A stretch of DNA of 64,000 nt from Lactococcus garvieae subsp. garvieae (lineage in GTDB: Bacteria; Bacillota; Bacilli; Lactobacillales; Streptococcaceae). The notes below the pieces were generated by a model. That model saw only the letters and a list, made by a program, of their open reading frames with translations. It was not told where the DNA came from and ran no database searches. The first letter of the stretch is position 1; the number at the start of each line of letters is the position of its first letter. The stretch is from positions 992,001 to 1,056,000 of the forward strand of contig NZ_CP118950.1 of NCBI RefSeq assembly GCF_029024465.1, in the 5' to 3' direction. A program made the translations under genes and the position numbers. Positions 24,093 to 34,412 of the stretch are shown in pieces.

Positions 24093-26425
24093 TTGAAGGA
24101 AATGAGCAAATATTATAAGAAAAGAAGTGGAAAGGATAAAAACGGGAAGAGTAGAGCATTACATCACTATTTTAAACTGGTTTTATATGCTTTTAGCTTC
24201 TTTATTCTTAGTCCACTGTCACCTGTTTTTAACGGGATTCCTTCTTTTGGGACTCTTTCTGCTGAAGCTTCTATTACTCAACAAACGGATGGGTCGGGTA
24301 TAACTTGGAATCTTATCACAGCTGGTAATGATATTAATACGTTAGCTACAACAGCGCTTCCCGGCGCTACACTTTATATAAAGGCGGCAAATGACTTGAC
24401 CTTAGGCGTCACTGCAGTATTGCCTCTAAACTTAACTTTAGTTTTTGATATGGGCGGCCATGCTCTATACAATCCGGTATGTCATCGATTACGATGAATT
24501 ATGGTGCTAATTCTAGTACAACGATAACTGCACCTGGATTCTTTGATTATAATGCCACTGGTGGCGCTTTTAAAACAACGATTGGGCAGGGGGCCAGTTT
24601 TGACTACAGTACAGGAAATACTTCAAACGCTTTCTTAGGGACATTGGCTGCTACGGACAGTTTTACGCTTAATTCTGCAAAACATGTTCGGTTGAATACA
24701 AACAAAACATCTGGAAGTAGTATCCTTGGAACGGACGCAAGTGCAATGCCATTTGTACTCAATGCAAGCTCGCCTTCAGCTTACGCCATTAATGGCTACA
24801 ATAGTGCCGGAGTTTCTAGTCTGCTGGCAAGTCCTACAAGTGGGGCATTTGGAGTAACTGGAACCTTTCATAGTAACTTAGCAGACTTAAGCAAACTTAC
24901 AGGTCAAAAAATCCCAACTGCATCGGAAATTACTACTTATCAAAATTCTGCACAGCTTGAATTTAACCTTGTATCTCCTGCGCAAGCCAATTTTAGTTAT
25001 GCGTGGGCGGCGGATGTTCCTGGACAAAACGGGGGAGCAGGTACTTTAATTGGTCAGCTACCGGCGCGTGTCTCAGAGCAAGGCACAGTTGGAGGTGCTT
25101 TAACAGCACCAACATTATCAGCAGCACCCAAGGGCTATTATATCTCCGGCTATAAAGCACCAAACGGAACAATCTATACTACGCTGGCTGCAGCTTTAGC
25201 AACGGTTAATAATGTATTTGGTACGACTTCGAACACAACGACACCTGATATTTATATGCCTTCAACAAATGATTTTCAAGTCATTTTGAGTGCCCAAGAG
25301 CAAACATTTTATATAAATTATGGCTATGCGTTTACGAACTTTGGGAATGTGCCCCCTTTCCCAGCCAATGCTTATACTCAAAAAGGCTTGACTGGCGCAC
25401 CGCTCACGATAAGTGGCTTAGGAGCCGCTCCAACTGGATATCATTATTCTGCAGTGCTGAATAACACGGCTTCGGCTTGGATTGATCAGACAAATCCGGA
25501 AACGGGAGGGGCTAATACACCTACACCTTATTATGCATCGATGAGTTTGGCACTCACCGCAGCGATAACTCAGCAAAATGGTGGAATGTATTTTGGAATA
25601 TCATCTTTAAGTACACCTCCCACAATCAATAATCAAGGCGCATTTGATAATAACGTAATGATTATGCTAACAGCAAATGCGGAAATCGCAAACTATACTT
25701 ATGGTTGGGCAAATATTACGCCAGGTTATAATGGAAATGCCGGACAAATTTATGGGAATCTTCCGAGCCAAGCAACATCTAAAGGTGGCTTCGGTGACAC
25801 AATTGCGCGAGACACATCGGGTATAAATTCTCCGGGGAACACTTACCAGACATTTGTCGCCCCTCCAACTGATAAGGCGCTTAGTGGTTATTCTGTGGCC
25901 GTGCGTGCGCCAAATGGAATAACATACACCTCGGATCCTAATGCTGTTGCGAGCTCTACAGTAGTGAAAACAACTACACCATTAACAACTGCGACTCAAG
26001 CAAATACCTTTAAAGAAGGGGCCGCAGCCAATAATTTTGTAATTACTTATACGCCCCTAGCAAATAAGCTAAGTTGGCACTACACATATGATTCGAGCAT
26101 ATCTAATCCGCCTAGCGCCCCTGCTGATATTGTCCAAACAGGTGTGCTAACAGGTACACCACTTACAGATCCCAAAGCGACAGCACCAAATGGGTACTTT
26201 ATCGAAGGCTATCAGTATCCTGGAGATACGAAGATTTATCGTACCATTGCGGAGCTACAGACGGCGCATTTCTCTGGGACGGGTGATATAACGATTAATA
26301 TCCTTTTAGCTAAGAATTTTGTTTTACCTTATACAGGAGGTTCAGGCCAGTTTGGAATAATCTTAGCATCAGCGACACTAGCCTTTCTTGCTTTAGCCTT
26401 TTACATCTTTAAAAAGAAAGATTAA
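24093..26425 (+). pseudogene. Pilus tip adhesin, frameshifted at about 24477
   Basis: A gene of about 777 codons split by a single missing base. The 5' part starts at TTG 24093 after a strong AAGGAGGTGA and encodes a long signal peptide and a first domain up to DMGGHALYNP. The frame then breaks at 24477-24479 and continues one base back with MSSITMNYGANSS. The 3' part holds about four repeats of roughly 105-130 residues (starting near 172, 277, 406 and 531 of that part), each with an aromatic/W start, PG-N-G-AG, and GY-APNG-Y blocks, then LPYTGG (616-621) and a membrane helix. No slippery site or ribosome site is present at the break. As read, the signal peptide and anchor are uncoupled, so the adhesin is not displayed. 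A sequencing error is possible. Confidence 0.82.
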
Positions 26426-26438
26426 GCTGTTTCTTTTT

Positions 26439-26464
26439 AACCACAGGGTATTGATCGTGTGGTT
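26439..26464 (+). terminator. Terminator of the pilus operon
   Basis: AACCACA (26439-26445) pairs with TGTGGTT (26458-26464), then TTT. Confidence 0.8.
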
Positions 26465-26517
26465 TTTCTAATTTTTTGTAATAATTGAGGTATATAAGTG
26501 TATTTGTGCTCAGATAT

Positions 26518-26526
26518 TGGTATAAT
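26518..26526 (+). promoter_or_regulatory. Extended -10 promoter of proBA, probably leaderless
   Basis: TGGTATAAT (hexamer 26521-26526) lies only eight bases before the proB ATG (26535). No ribosome site is present, so the mRNA should begin at or within two bases of ATG. Confidence 0.62.
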
Positions 26527-26534
26527 TAAGCATT

Positions 26535-27341
26535 ATGACAAGAAAAAATATACTAAAAGCACAACGAATCGTAGTTAAGATTGGCACAAGCTCGTTGATT
26601 TTACCGAATGGGAAGATAAATTTATCAAATATAGATGAACTGGCTTTTGTATTGTCCGATATAAATAATAAGGGGTATGAAGTTATCTTAGTAACTTCAG
26701 GTGCTATTGGAGCAGGGCTGAATGTCCTTGGAATGAATGAACGTCCAAAAGATATTGCACAGCAACAAGCCTTAGCAAGTATTGGTCAAGTAGAGTTGAT
26801 GAGTCTTTATACGCAAATGTTTCGTCGTTATTCACAAAAAGTGTCCCAGCTTTTATTAACACGTGATGTTACAGATTTTCCACTGAGTTCAAACAATGCA
26901 GAAAATGCCTTAAATGCGTTGCTCTCTCTGGGGATTATCCCTATTATCAATGAAAATGATGCTATAGCTGTCGATGAAATGGATCATCAAACGAAATTTG
27001 GCGATAATGACAAACTGGGAGCAATTGTTTCAAAGCTCGTTGGCGCTGATTTACTCATCATGTTTTCTGATATTGATGGTCTTTATAATAAAAACCCCAA
27101 TATTTATGATGATGCTAAAATATTTAAAGAAATCCATGAGATTACGGATGAATTACGACAAATGGCAGGCGGAGCCGGGAGTCGTTTTGGTACAGGTGGG
27201 ATGACCTCTAAGCTCGCCGCTGCAGAAATTTTATTTGACAACAAGCAAGAGATGGTTCTGACCAATGGTCAACGGATCCGTGAAATAAAGGATATTATTG
27301 CTGGACAGGAAATTGGGACTTATTTTTACCCAAAAAATTGA
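26535..27341 (+). CDS. proB: Glutamate 5-kinase
   Basis: 268 residues, amino acid kinase fold: VVKIGTSSLIL at the N-terminus, TSGAIGAGL, and the glutamate/ATP block NENDAIAVDE with GDNDKLGAIVS. It ends after the kinase domain, lacking the PUA domain found in E. coli ProB (367 residues), as in streptococci and lactococci. First step of proline synthesis, making gamma-glutamyl phosphate. It is followed by proA 15 bases later; no proC is nearby. The start is the ATG just after an extended -10, without a ribosome site. Feedback inhibition by proline is usual for the family. Confidence 0.95.
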   Translation: MTRKNILKAQRIVVKIGTSSLILPNGKINLSNIDELAFVLSDINNKGYEVILVTSGAIGAGLNVLGMNERPKDIAQQQALASIGQVELMSLYTQMFRRYSQKVSQLLLTRDVTDFPLSSNNAENALNALLSLGIIPIINENDAIAVDEMDHQTKFGDNDKLGAIVSKLVGADLLIMFSDIDGLYNKNPNIYDDAKIFKEIHEITDELRQMAGGAGSRFGTGGMTSKLAAAEILFDNKQEMVLTNGQRIREIKDIIAGQEIGTYFYPKN

Positions 27342-27356
27342 GAAAGAAGAAACAAG

Positions 27357-28613
27357 ATGATTGAAGATTTAGGAGTAAAGGTCAAAGCAGCAAGCAAAGA
27401 AGCTGCAAAACTATCTGCAGCAAGAAAAAATAACTTTCTGCTTTTCCTAGCAGACGCTCTCACTCAAAATACAAGTCGGATAATTTCTGAGAATGAGAGA
27501 GACTTACTTAAAGCAAAAGAGCACGGCATTTCGGATATTATGCTGGACCGTTTAAGGTTGACGCCAGAAAGAATTTCAGACATGGCGCTTGGATTACGAC
27601 AAGTGGCTGACTTACCTGATCCTATCGGCCAAGTTTTACAGGGCTTCACCAATCTTGATGGGCTAAAAATTGTCCAAAAACGTGTGCCACTCGGTACGGT
27701 GGGGATGATTTTTGAGAGTCGTCCAAATGTGACGATTGATGCCTTTTCACTTTGTTTTAAAACAGGGAACAGTGTTCTCTTACGTGGGGGTTCAGACGCC
27801 ATTCACTCCAATACAGTCTTGGTTGAAATTATTAAAGAAAGCTTACGTAAGCAAGGAATCAATGCCAGTACCGTAGAGCTTCTCACTGATACTAGCCATG
27901 CAGAAGCTGAAAAAATGATGCAGGCTGATAAATTTTTAGATGTACTTATTCCTCGTGGCTCTGCTCGACTGATTAATCGTGTAAAAGAAAAAGCAACCGT
28001 TCCTGTTATTGAAACTGGCGTTGGAAACTGTACCATTTATGTTGATGAAACTGCAGATTTAGATATGGCTACAAAAATAGTTGTCAATGCAAAAACACAA
28101 CGCCCAAGTGTTTGTAATGCCGCTGAGAGTCTGGTTGTACATGCAAAAATCGCTGCTGAATTTTTACCTCAATTGCAGGAAGCTTTGAAAAAAACACATG
28201 AGGTTGAGTTTAGAGCGGACGAACACTCTTTGAAAATTCTCCAAGCTTGTGATGGAAACTTAGCAGTTGCTGTTCAGGAAGAAGACTTTGGTACGGAGTA
28301 CTTAGACTATATTATGTCGGTGAAAACAGTTGATAATTTAGATGAAGCAATTGAACATATTAATCATTATTCGACACGCCATTCAGAAAGTATCGTCACT
28401 AAAGATTACTTTAATGCCCAAAAATTTCAAGAGGAGATTGATGCAGCAGCAGTCTATGTAAATGCATCGACACGATTTACAGATGGTTTTGTTTTCGGAC
28501 TTGGCGCAGAAATTGGAATATCTACTCAAAAACTCCATGCACGCGGGCCAATGGGACTTGAAGCCTTGACTTCAAGTAAATATCTCATTGACGGCAATGG
28601 TCAAATTCGCTAA
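27357..28613 (+). CDS. proA: Gamma-glutamyl phosphate reductase
   Basis: 418 residues, aldehyde dehydrogenase fold. Blocks [20 protein letters not shown] and [11 protein letters not shown] near the N-terminal third and the catalytic cysteine in [15 protein letters not shown] identify ProA. It reduces gamma-glutamyl phosphate with NADPH to glutamate semialdehyde, which cyclises toward proline. SD AAGAAGAAA is weak; translation may depend on proB. Normal length, with a terminator after it. Confidence 0.96.
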   Translation: MIEDLGVKVKAASKEAAKLSAARKNNFLLFLADALTQNTSRIISENERDLLKAKEHGISDIMLDRLRLTPERISDMALGLRQVADLPDPIGQVLQGFTNLDGLKIVQKRVPLGTVGMIFESRPNVTIDAFSLCFKTGNSVLLRGGSDAIHSNTVLVEIIKESLRKQGINASTVELLTDTSHAEAEKMMQADKFLDVLIPRGSARLINRVKEKATVPVIETGVGNCTIYVDETADLDMATKIVVNAKTQRPSVCNAAESLVVHAKIAAEFLPQLQEALKKTHEVEFRADEHSLKILQACDGNLAVAVQEEDFGTEYLDYIMSVKTVDNLDEAIEHINHYSTRHSESIVTKDYFNAQKFQEEIDAAAVYVNASTRFTDGFVFGLGAEIGISTQKLHARGPMGLEALTSSKYLIDGNGQIR

Positions 28614-28623
28614 TATTTTAAAC

Positions 28624-28653
28624 AAAAGAACGGTCCTCTAGGGCCGTTCTTTT
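28624..28653 (+). terminator. Terminator of proBA
   Basis: AAAAGAACGG (28624-28633) pairs with CCGTTCTTTT (28644-28653), with further pairs in the loop. Confidence 0.88.
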
Positions 28654-28776
28654 ATTACAAAAATGTAAGGAATCAGTTCAGTAAAAAAAGATAAAATAGA
28701 AAGAAAAAATGAGCGCAAGAGTTTGGAAATGTCTTAGCTCAAGAGATTGAAGCTTACTTAAATATAAGGAGTACAG

Positions 28777-29718
28777 ATGAAAAAAAGAGCGCAGAAGAGC
28801 AAGAAAGGAATTGATATGTTAGGTGTGACATTTTTTGTTTTTATTGTTGCAGTAATTGGAGTTTTAGGTGTGGCTTTCTATTACCAACAGACCAAGGCAA
28901 GCCCTGGCGAGCCAAGTACGCGCGTGATTAAGAAAAATACAGAGCAGCTCAAGTCAGAGCTAACCATTTACCCAACGCTGTATGTGACGGGCTCAAGTGG
29001 CACTCCTAAAAACAATATCAGTCATTTAGTTCAAGCAGTAACCAATAAAAATAATGCCGCAAAGCCAGGTCTCACTGTCATTGCGGAAACAGGAAATAAA
29101 TATAAATTAAGAATCTCTGGGAAAATTGATGCAGGTAACAAATATCCAGCTATTGCTGTTGGGACAGATCACGGAACAAATAATCACGAAATTTATCAGT
29201 ATGCGATAAAAGCTACAATAGAATATCTAGCGGCACATTATAACGTCCCTTGGTACAACATTTTGGGGTATTCTTCGGGCGCAGGTGGAGCCATGCGGTT
29301 TTTGATCAATTATTCGCAAGATAAAAATTTACCTCCCGCTAAAAAATTTGTTGCTTTAGATGGTGAATTTAATCGCAAAGAAAAATTAAGAGCCAACGAG
29401 AGTATGGAAAGACTGTATCAAAATGGCCCCGAAAACAAAAGTGCTGATTATAACTATTTTGAAAAAAATTACTCAAAAATGGACAAGGGCATTCACGTTT
29501 ACCTCATGGCTTTAGATACACCTGTCGGCTCAGATTTTGATGGTGTTCTTCCTTGGTCGGATCTCTTTTCTGTTTACAACCTCTTTGAAAAAAATGGCAA
29601 TGTAACAGAAAAATTTACCTATACAAATAGACCAGGAGAGCGATATTCTCATGGTTCAATTTGTAAAATGCCCGCAGCACAGGACTACATCGAAAAGGTT
29701 TTTTACTCTTCCACTTAA
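28777..29718 (+). CDS. DUF915 alpha/beta hydrolase, membrane-anchored
   Basis: 313 residues. An N-terminal basic stretch and one hydrophobic helix (LGVTFFVFIVAVIGVLGVAFYY) anchor it, with the catalytic domain outside the membrane. The nucleophile elbow is GYSSG with S166; probable partners are the Asp in LMALDTP and the His in RYSHGSI. TLYVTGSSGTPKNN near the start of the domain is typical of lactic acid bacterial DUF915 'cell surface hydrolases'. Substrate unknown; esterase or lipase-like action is likely. SD AAGGAG. It precedes the dlt genes but has no obvious link to them, since dltX has its own promoter. Confidence 0.82.
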   Translation: MKKRAQKSKKGIDMLGVTFFVFIVAVIGVLGVAFYYQQTKASPGEPSTRVIKKNTEQLKSELTIYPTLYVTGSSGTPKNNISHLVQAVTNKNNAAKPGLTVIAETGNKYKLRISGKIDAGNKYPAIAVGTDHGTNNHEIYQYAIKATIEYLAAHYNVPWYNILGYSSGAGGAMRFLINYSQDKNLPPAKKFVALDGEFNRKEKLRANESMERLYQNGPENKSADYNYFEKNYSKMDKGIHVYLMALDTPVGSDFDGVLPWSDLFSVYNLFEKNGNVTEKFTYTNRPGERYSHGSICKMPAAQDYIEKVFYSST

Positions 29719-29734
29719 CTTACTAAAATGTAAG

Positions 29735-29762
29735 TTTACAGACAATTTAATTATGGTACAAT
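29735..29762 (+). promoter_or_regulatory. dlt promoter, extended -10, probably leaderless
   Basis: TTTACA (29735-29740), 16 bp, then TGG-TACAAT (29757-29762). The dltX ATG is eight bases downstream and has no ribosome site. Confidence 0.65.
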
Positions 29763-29770
29763 CATATATT

Positions 29771-29905
29771 ATGAATAGAAAATATAAAAAATTATTCATC
29801 TTTTTTGGAAAGACACTGTTTTACTTTGCAGTGATTTTAATCCTACTTTACCTTTACTCCTATAGTAAAACGGGAGGCGCACACTTTATCTACAACGAAT
29901 TTTAG
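29771..29905 (+). CDS. dltX: D-Ala-teichoic acid biosynthesis small protein DltX
   Basis: 44 residues: MNRKYKKLFIFFGKTLFYFA then a hydrophobic helix and the conserved C-terminus HFIYNEF. This is the DltX family, a single-pass membrane protein that works with DltB/DltD in moving D-alanine to lipoteichoic acid; the C-terminal FIYNEF end is known to be functionally important in homologues. It is 12 bases upstream of dltA. The start ATG has no Shine-Dalgarno sequence but follows an extended -10 by eight bases. Confidence 0.92.
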   Translation: MNRKYKKLFIFFGKTLFYFAVILILLYLYSYSKTGGAHFIYNEF

Positions 29906-29917
29906 AAAGGAGATGTC

Positions 29918-31420
29918 ATGAACATTTTTCAAGAAATTTTATCCGGAGCAACAAAATACCCGGAACGTTTATCGATAGTCGAACACGATCAAGATTATAC
30001 TTATCGGCAATTGCTTGATGCTGCATCACAGGTAGCTGAAAAAATATCTGAAATGCCCATCTCCCAACGGCCAATTATTGTGTTTGGTAAAAATGGATTT
30101 TTATCATTAGCTACACTGCTCGGCGTTTCACTTACAGGCAGAGCCTATATTCCTGTTGACGCGCATACACCTTTTGAGAGAACACAGCTGATCATGCAAG
30201 CCGCAAATCCATCTTTAGTCATACATACAGTAGAACTTGAAGAAAATTTTTCCCAGCTTTTTACATCAAGAATATCTTATACAGAATACCAAGAAAATAC
30301 TGATTTTGATTTTTCACAAATTGATAGTCGTCAAGCTGTTGCCGGAGATGATATCAACTACATTATCTATACTTCGGGCACAACGGGGCTTCCAAAAGGT
30401 GTAGCAGTAACACACAATAACTTACTTAGCTTCACTGAATGGATGAATAAGGATTTTTCGATAATCGAAAACAATCACTTTCTCTCCCAGGCATTATATA
30501 GTTTTGATTTATCCATTTTCAGCTTGTATCCTAGCTTGACAACGGGTGGAACCTTGATTTCACTTAGTCAAGAGGAGACAACGAATTTCAAAAAACTTTT
30601 TGAACGATTGAATTCAAGTACAATCAATACTTGGGTTTCTACACCATCGTTTATCGAAATATGTTTGCTTGATCCATCATTTGTTGAGGAAAATCATCAA
30701 GAGTTACAACAATTCATTTTTTGTGGCGAGGAATTACCGCACAAAACGGCATCCAAGCTGCTCGACAAGTTCCCCCATGCAAAAGTTTGGAATACTTATG
30801 GCCCAACCGAAGCTACGGGTGCTATTACAAGTATTCAAATTGATGAAAGAATTCTTCAAGACTATAAGCGCTTGCCTATTGGCACTGCCAAGCCAGGAGT
30901 GGAAATCCAAATTATTGATGATGAAATTATTATTATTGGGGATTCCGTCGCTCAAGGATATTTTGAAAATGCGGAGAAGACAGCAGAAGTCTTCTATGAG
31001 CTAGAAGGAAAGAAGGCTTATCATACAGGAGATTCAGGTTATTTTGATGAAAAGTCAGTCCTGAACTATAATGGTCGAATCGATTTTCAAGTAAAGTTCA
31101 ATGGTTTTAGGATCGAGCTGCAAGATATCGAAGCTCATTTATATGAAATTGCGGAGATTGAAAAAGCATTAGTGGTCCCTCAAGAAAATGATGCCCATAA
31201 AGTAACGGGATTGATAGCAGTCCTTCATTGTTCTTTGGATTTTGCAAATAAGGCTGAAGAACGCGCATTTAATAAAAAAATCAAGGCACAACTTTCAAAT
31301 ACGATTATGGAATATATGATGCCGACTAAATTCATTTATCTTGATGATTTTCCGCTTACTCCTAATGGAAAAATTGACCGTAAAGCTTTAACCAAGCAAG
31401 TCCTTGGAGGTAAGAACTAG
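29918..31420 (+). CDS. dltA: D-alanine--D-alanyl carrier protein ligase
   Basis: 500 residues, an adenylate-forming enzyme. It has the phosphate loop YTSGTTGLPKG, the YGPTEATGAI block, YHTGDSGYF and the C-terminal catalytic lysine in TPNGKIDRKAL. DltA activates D-alanine with ATP and loads it onto the phosphopantetheine arm of DltC in the cytoplasm. SD AAAGGAGATG. Its stop codon overlaps the GTG start of dltB by one base. Confidence 0.96.
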   Translation: MNIFQEILSGATKYPERLSIVEHDQDYTYRQLLDAASQVAEKISEMPISQRPIIVFGKNGFLSLATLLGVSLTGRAYIPVDAHTPFERTQLIMQAANPSLVIHTVELEENFSQLFTSRISYTEYQENTDFDFSQIDSRQAVAGDDINYIIYTSGTTGLPKGVAVTHNNLLSFTEWMNKDFSIIENNHFLSQALYSFDLSIFSLYPSLTTGGTLISLSQEETTNFKKLFERLNSSTINTWVSTPSFIEICLLDPSFVEENHQELQQFIFCGEELPHKTASKLLDKFPHAKVWNTYGPTEATGAITSIQIDERILQDYKRLPIGTAKPGVEIQIIDDEIIIIGDSVAQGYFENAEKTAEVFYELEGKKAYHTGDSGYFDEKSVLNYNGRIDFQVKFNGFRIELQDIEAHLYEIAEIEKALVVPQENDAHKVTGLIAVLHCSLDFANKAEERAFNKKIKAQLSNTIMEYMMPTKFIYLDDFPLTPNGKIDRKALTKQVLGGKN

Positions 31421-32634
31421 TGGAACCATATGCAACACCTTTTTACTTTGTGATTTTAGGGTTAGCGCTGCTTCCACTTATCATGGCACACGCCTACGGA
31501 AAAAAATGGATGGGCTATCAAGTCATCTTAACCATTGCCTTTCTCTGGCTCAGTTTCGGTGGTAAAGTCAGTCTTTGGTCCCTTCTGGGCTTCGGGGTTT
31601 TTGAAACCACTTTGATTAGGCTCTACGCGCACTATCGAAAACTTCAAAACAAAACTTGGGTGTTCGTTTTAGCAGTCCTTGCATCGTTGTTACCGTTAAT
31701 AATCGTAAAGGTGACGCCACTATTGGATCCGATGCATCCACAATCTATCCTTGGTTTTTTAGGGATATCATATGTGACCTTTAAAACCGTAAGTGTAATC
31801 CTTGAGTTACGTGATGGCCTGATTAAAGAAGTTCCCTTAAAGGAGTATCTCTATTTTCTTTATTTCTTCCCCACCATTTCGTCAGGGCCAATTGATCGTT
31901 TCCGACGTTTCCAAAAAGAGCTAGAAGCGCCACTTACGGATAAGTATGCAGAGTACTTGGGAAAAGGAATTTTCTATATTTTCCAAGGTTTCCTGTATAA
32001 TTTCATCATTTCCTATCTGATCTCACATTATTTTCTGCATGGTTTAGCAATAAAAGCGACATTGCATCCCAATATGTGGAATATGATGGGCAGCATGTAT
32101 GCTTACGGTTTCTATCTCTTTTTCAACTTTGCAGGTTATTCTCTTTTTGCGATGGGCGTTTCCTTGATTATGGGATATAAAATTCCTATTAACTTTAATA
32201 AACCCTTTCTTGCGAAAAATATTAATGACTTTTGGCAACGTTGGCATATCTCTTTATCGTTCTGGTTCAGAGATTTTGTCTTTATGCGCTTAGTAAAGTG
32301 GATTATGGTTAAAAAATGGTCCAAAAATATGGTGACCATATCAAACGTGGGTTACTTAGTGAACATGTTTATTATGGGCTGCTGGCACGGTTTGACGTGG
32401 TACTATATCTTATATGGTGTTTATCATGCCTGTCTGATGATCATTTATGATGCTTGGAAGCGAATGAAGAAGAAGCATAAATGGAATATTCCTGATAACA
32501 TGTGGACACGTGGAGCTGCAATATTTATCACTTTTAATGCGGTTATGGTCAGCTTCCTCATCTTTTCAGGAATCCCTAATTATGCCATAATGCACGCAAT
32601 CAATGGACTTGGTAGTCCATTACCTAATTTTTAA
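31420..32634 (+). CDS. dltB: MBOAT D-alanyl transferase DltB
   Basis: 404 residues, polytopic membrane-bound O-acyltransferase. The MBOAT catalytic His is in GCWHGLTWYY and the conserved FPTISSGPIDRF block is present. It passes D-alanine from DltC across the membrane. Start is GTG 31420, nine bases after TTGGAGG; the dltA stop TAG shares its first base. Confidence 0.95.
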   Translation: MEPYATPFYFVILGLALLPLIMAHAYGKKWMGYQVILTIAFLWLSFGGKVSLWSLLGFGVFETTLIRLYAHYRKLQNKTWVFVLAVLASLLPLIIVKVTPLLDPMHPQSILGFLGISYVTFKTVSVILELRDGLIKEVPLKEYLYFLYFFPTISSGPIDRFRRFQKELEAPLTDKYAEYLGKGIFYIFQGFLYNFIISYLISHYFLHGLAIKATLHPNMWNMMGSMYAYGFYLFFNFAGYSLFAMGVSLIMGYKIPINFNKPFLAKNINDFWQRWHISLSFWFRDFVFMRLVKWIMVKKWSKNMVTISNVGYLVNMFIMGCWHGLTWYYILYGVYHACLMIIYDAWKRMKKKHKWNIPDNMWTRGAAIFITFNAVMVSFLIFSGIPNYAIMHAINGLGSPLPNF

Positions 32635-32658
32635 ACAACAAAAGAAAGAAGAATAAAT

Positions 32659-32901
32659 ATGAAAAATGAAGTCTTAAATATCATTGAAGAAGTTTCTGGC
32701 ACAGATGAGTTTCGTGAAGATTTAGATATGGATCTTTTTGAAGAAGGCATCCTTGACTCGATGAGAGCAATTATGCTTATTGTTGAACTTGAAAATGCCT
32801 TTAGTTTGAGTTTACCACCTTCTGAAATGGATCGTGACGACTGGAACACAGCAAATAAGATTGCCGATCGTATCAAGGAAAAGATGGATGAAGAAAGATA
32901 A
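32659..32901 (+). CDS. dltC: D-alanyl carrier protein
   Basis: 80 residues, an acyl carrier protein. The phosphopantetheine serine is in ILDSMRAIML. It carries activated D-alanine to DltB. SD AAAGAAAGAAG. Its end overlaps the dltD start by 14 bases, giving translational coupling. Confidence 0.95.
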   Translation: MKNEVLNIIEEVSGTDEFREDLDMDLFEEGILDSMRAIMLIVELENAFSLSLPPSEMDRDDWNTANKIADRIKEKMDEER

Positions 32902-34183
32902 GGTACTTCAAGAAATCGCCCCTTTAGTTGCGGCTCTCACTTTATTGGGAATACTCATCTTTTCTCCTCTCACTGTTTTTCCTAAGTTTAGTAAGCATGA
33001 ACTGGATGAGTTTGCGACTGATCCTAAGAATCGGACAGGCTTTGTAAGCTATGCGATTAAATCACAAGCTTTCTCTAATCCGCATTATCTGCCTATTTTA
33101 GGCTCTTCTGAACTCGAACATATTGATCCTTTTCATCCAAGTAGCTTCTTTATGAAAAATAATAAAGGTTTTACGCCATTTCTAGCAGGGCAACCGGGTA
33201 CCCAATCCTTAACGCACTTTTTCTATATGAATTCTGTTGAAAAGCAATTGCATAACCGTAAGATTGTCTTTATCATCAGTCCACAGTGGTTTACACGTAA
33301 AGGGATCGGTACCCCTGAATTGAGTCAATTTGTCTCTAAAGGGGAAATATATGCGTGGTTACAATCTGCTTCACCAAAAGATGTCGCGACCCAAAAACTT
33401 GCGCAACGACTCTTGAATTTTAAAGATTTTCCCGAGGATATTGTCGTTACCCAGGCACTAAAAGCTCTAGCAAATGGTAAAAAAATTGACAGCATCGACC
33501 AGATTTCCATTCAACTTGCAAATCAGTTCTGGACCAAACAAGATTTTCTTTTTACAGGCTTATCAAAGCTTGGCGGTAAGCAAGAAAATTCATACGAAAA
33601 GCTAGGGCAAATCAGTAAACAATTACCAAATACAAAAGATTTTGAACAACTGGATCAAGCAGCATACGAACGAGGAGCGGCAACTTCAGCAAATAATCAA
33701 TTTCAAATTGTTGACCATGTGTGGTCAAGAAATCTTCAAAAGGTCTTTAAAGAACGTAAAGGTGTTATGAAAGAAGTGAGCTATCTAAGAAGTCCGGAAT
33801 ATCTTGATTTCCAGCAGCTTTTAAATCAATTTGCAAAAAATAACAATGATGTTCAGTTCGTCATTCCACCGGTAAATGGAGCCTGGTATCAGTATACGGG
33901 ACTCTCTTATGAGATGTTACAGGAGTTTAGCGCTAAGATTAAATATCAACTGAACAGCCAAGGTTTCCATCACATCTATGACATGACCGATAAATTCAAT
34001 GAAAAGTACTATATTGGGGACACCATCCATCTGAATAATCGTGGTTGGGTTGCTTTAGATAAAAAAATCGAGGAATTTATGAGTCATCCGACTAAAACAG
34101 CATATAAGCTCGACAATGCTCAATTTCTTAGTACAGAATGGGCTAATGGGGACAAAGAAGTCTCTCTTAATAGTAATAAATAA
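32888..34183 (+). CDS. dltD: D-alanyl-lipoteichoic acid biosynthesis protein DltD
   Basis: 431 residues from ATG 32888, inside the end of dltC; a GTG/ATG further upstream would read through dltC out of frame. One N-terminal membrane helix, then an extracellular SGNH-like domain with LGSSELEHIDP (nucleophile Ser) and a C-terminal DTIHLNNRGW holding the Asp-His pair. It works with DltB in the final transfer of D-alanine to teichoic acid, which lowers surface negative charge and raises resistance to cationic peptides. Last gene of the operon. Confidence 0.95.
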   Translation: MKKDKVLQEIAPLVAALTLLGILIFSPLTVFPKFSKHELDEFATDPKNRTGFVSYAIKSQAFSNPHYLPILGSSELEHIDPFHPSSFFMKNNKGFTPFLAGQPGTQSLTHFFYMNSVEKQLHNRKIVFIISPQWFTRKGIGTPELSQFVSKGEIYAWLQSASPKDVATQKLAQRLLNFKDFPEDIVVTQALKALANGKKIDSIDQISIQLANQFWTKQDFLFTGLSKLGGKQENSYEKLGQISKQLPNTKDFEQLDQAAYERGAATSANNQFQIVDHVWSRNLQKVFKERKGVMKEVSYLRSPEYLDFQQLLNQFAKNNNDVQFVIPPVNGAWYQYTGLSYEMLQEFSAKIKYQLNSQGFHHIYDMTDKFNEKYYIGDTIHLNNRGWVALDKKIEEFMSHPTKTAYKLDNAQFLSTEWANGDKEVSLNSNK

Positions 34184-34199
34184 AAAGAATAAATAAATT

Positions 34200-34228
34200 A
34201 AAAACGACAATGACTAATTGTCGTTTTT
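34200..34228 (+). terminator. Terminator of the dlt operon
   Basis: A perfect 12-bp stem AAAAACGACAAT (34200-34211) with 34217-34228, then more T. Confidence 0.9.
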
Positions 34229-34412
34229 TTTGTCCCTTATCTTGAATATGTTCTCATTATTAAAAGCTTCAAAATGATATATTTTATAATAAAATAATAC
34301 AGAGAATATTATTTTATTATGTTTTAAATAGTTTGCATGATAAACTAGTAATAGGTACTCTTAAAAAAGATAAGTATTTTAATAAAACTAAAAGAATTAT
34401 GGGGGAATTATA

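Noticed and set aside
24470-24500. Programmed frameshift in the tip adhesin
   Set aside because: No slippery heptamer, homopolymer or ribosome site is at the break.
28709-28750. 13-codon frame upstream of the DUF915 gene
   Set aside because: It has no ribosome site and no convincing structure around it.
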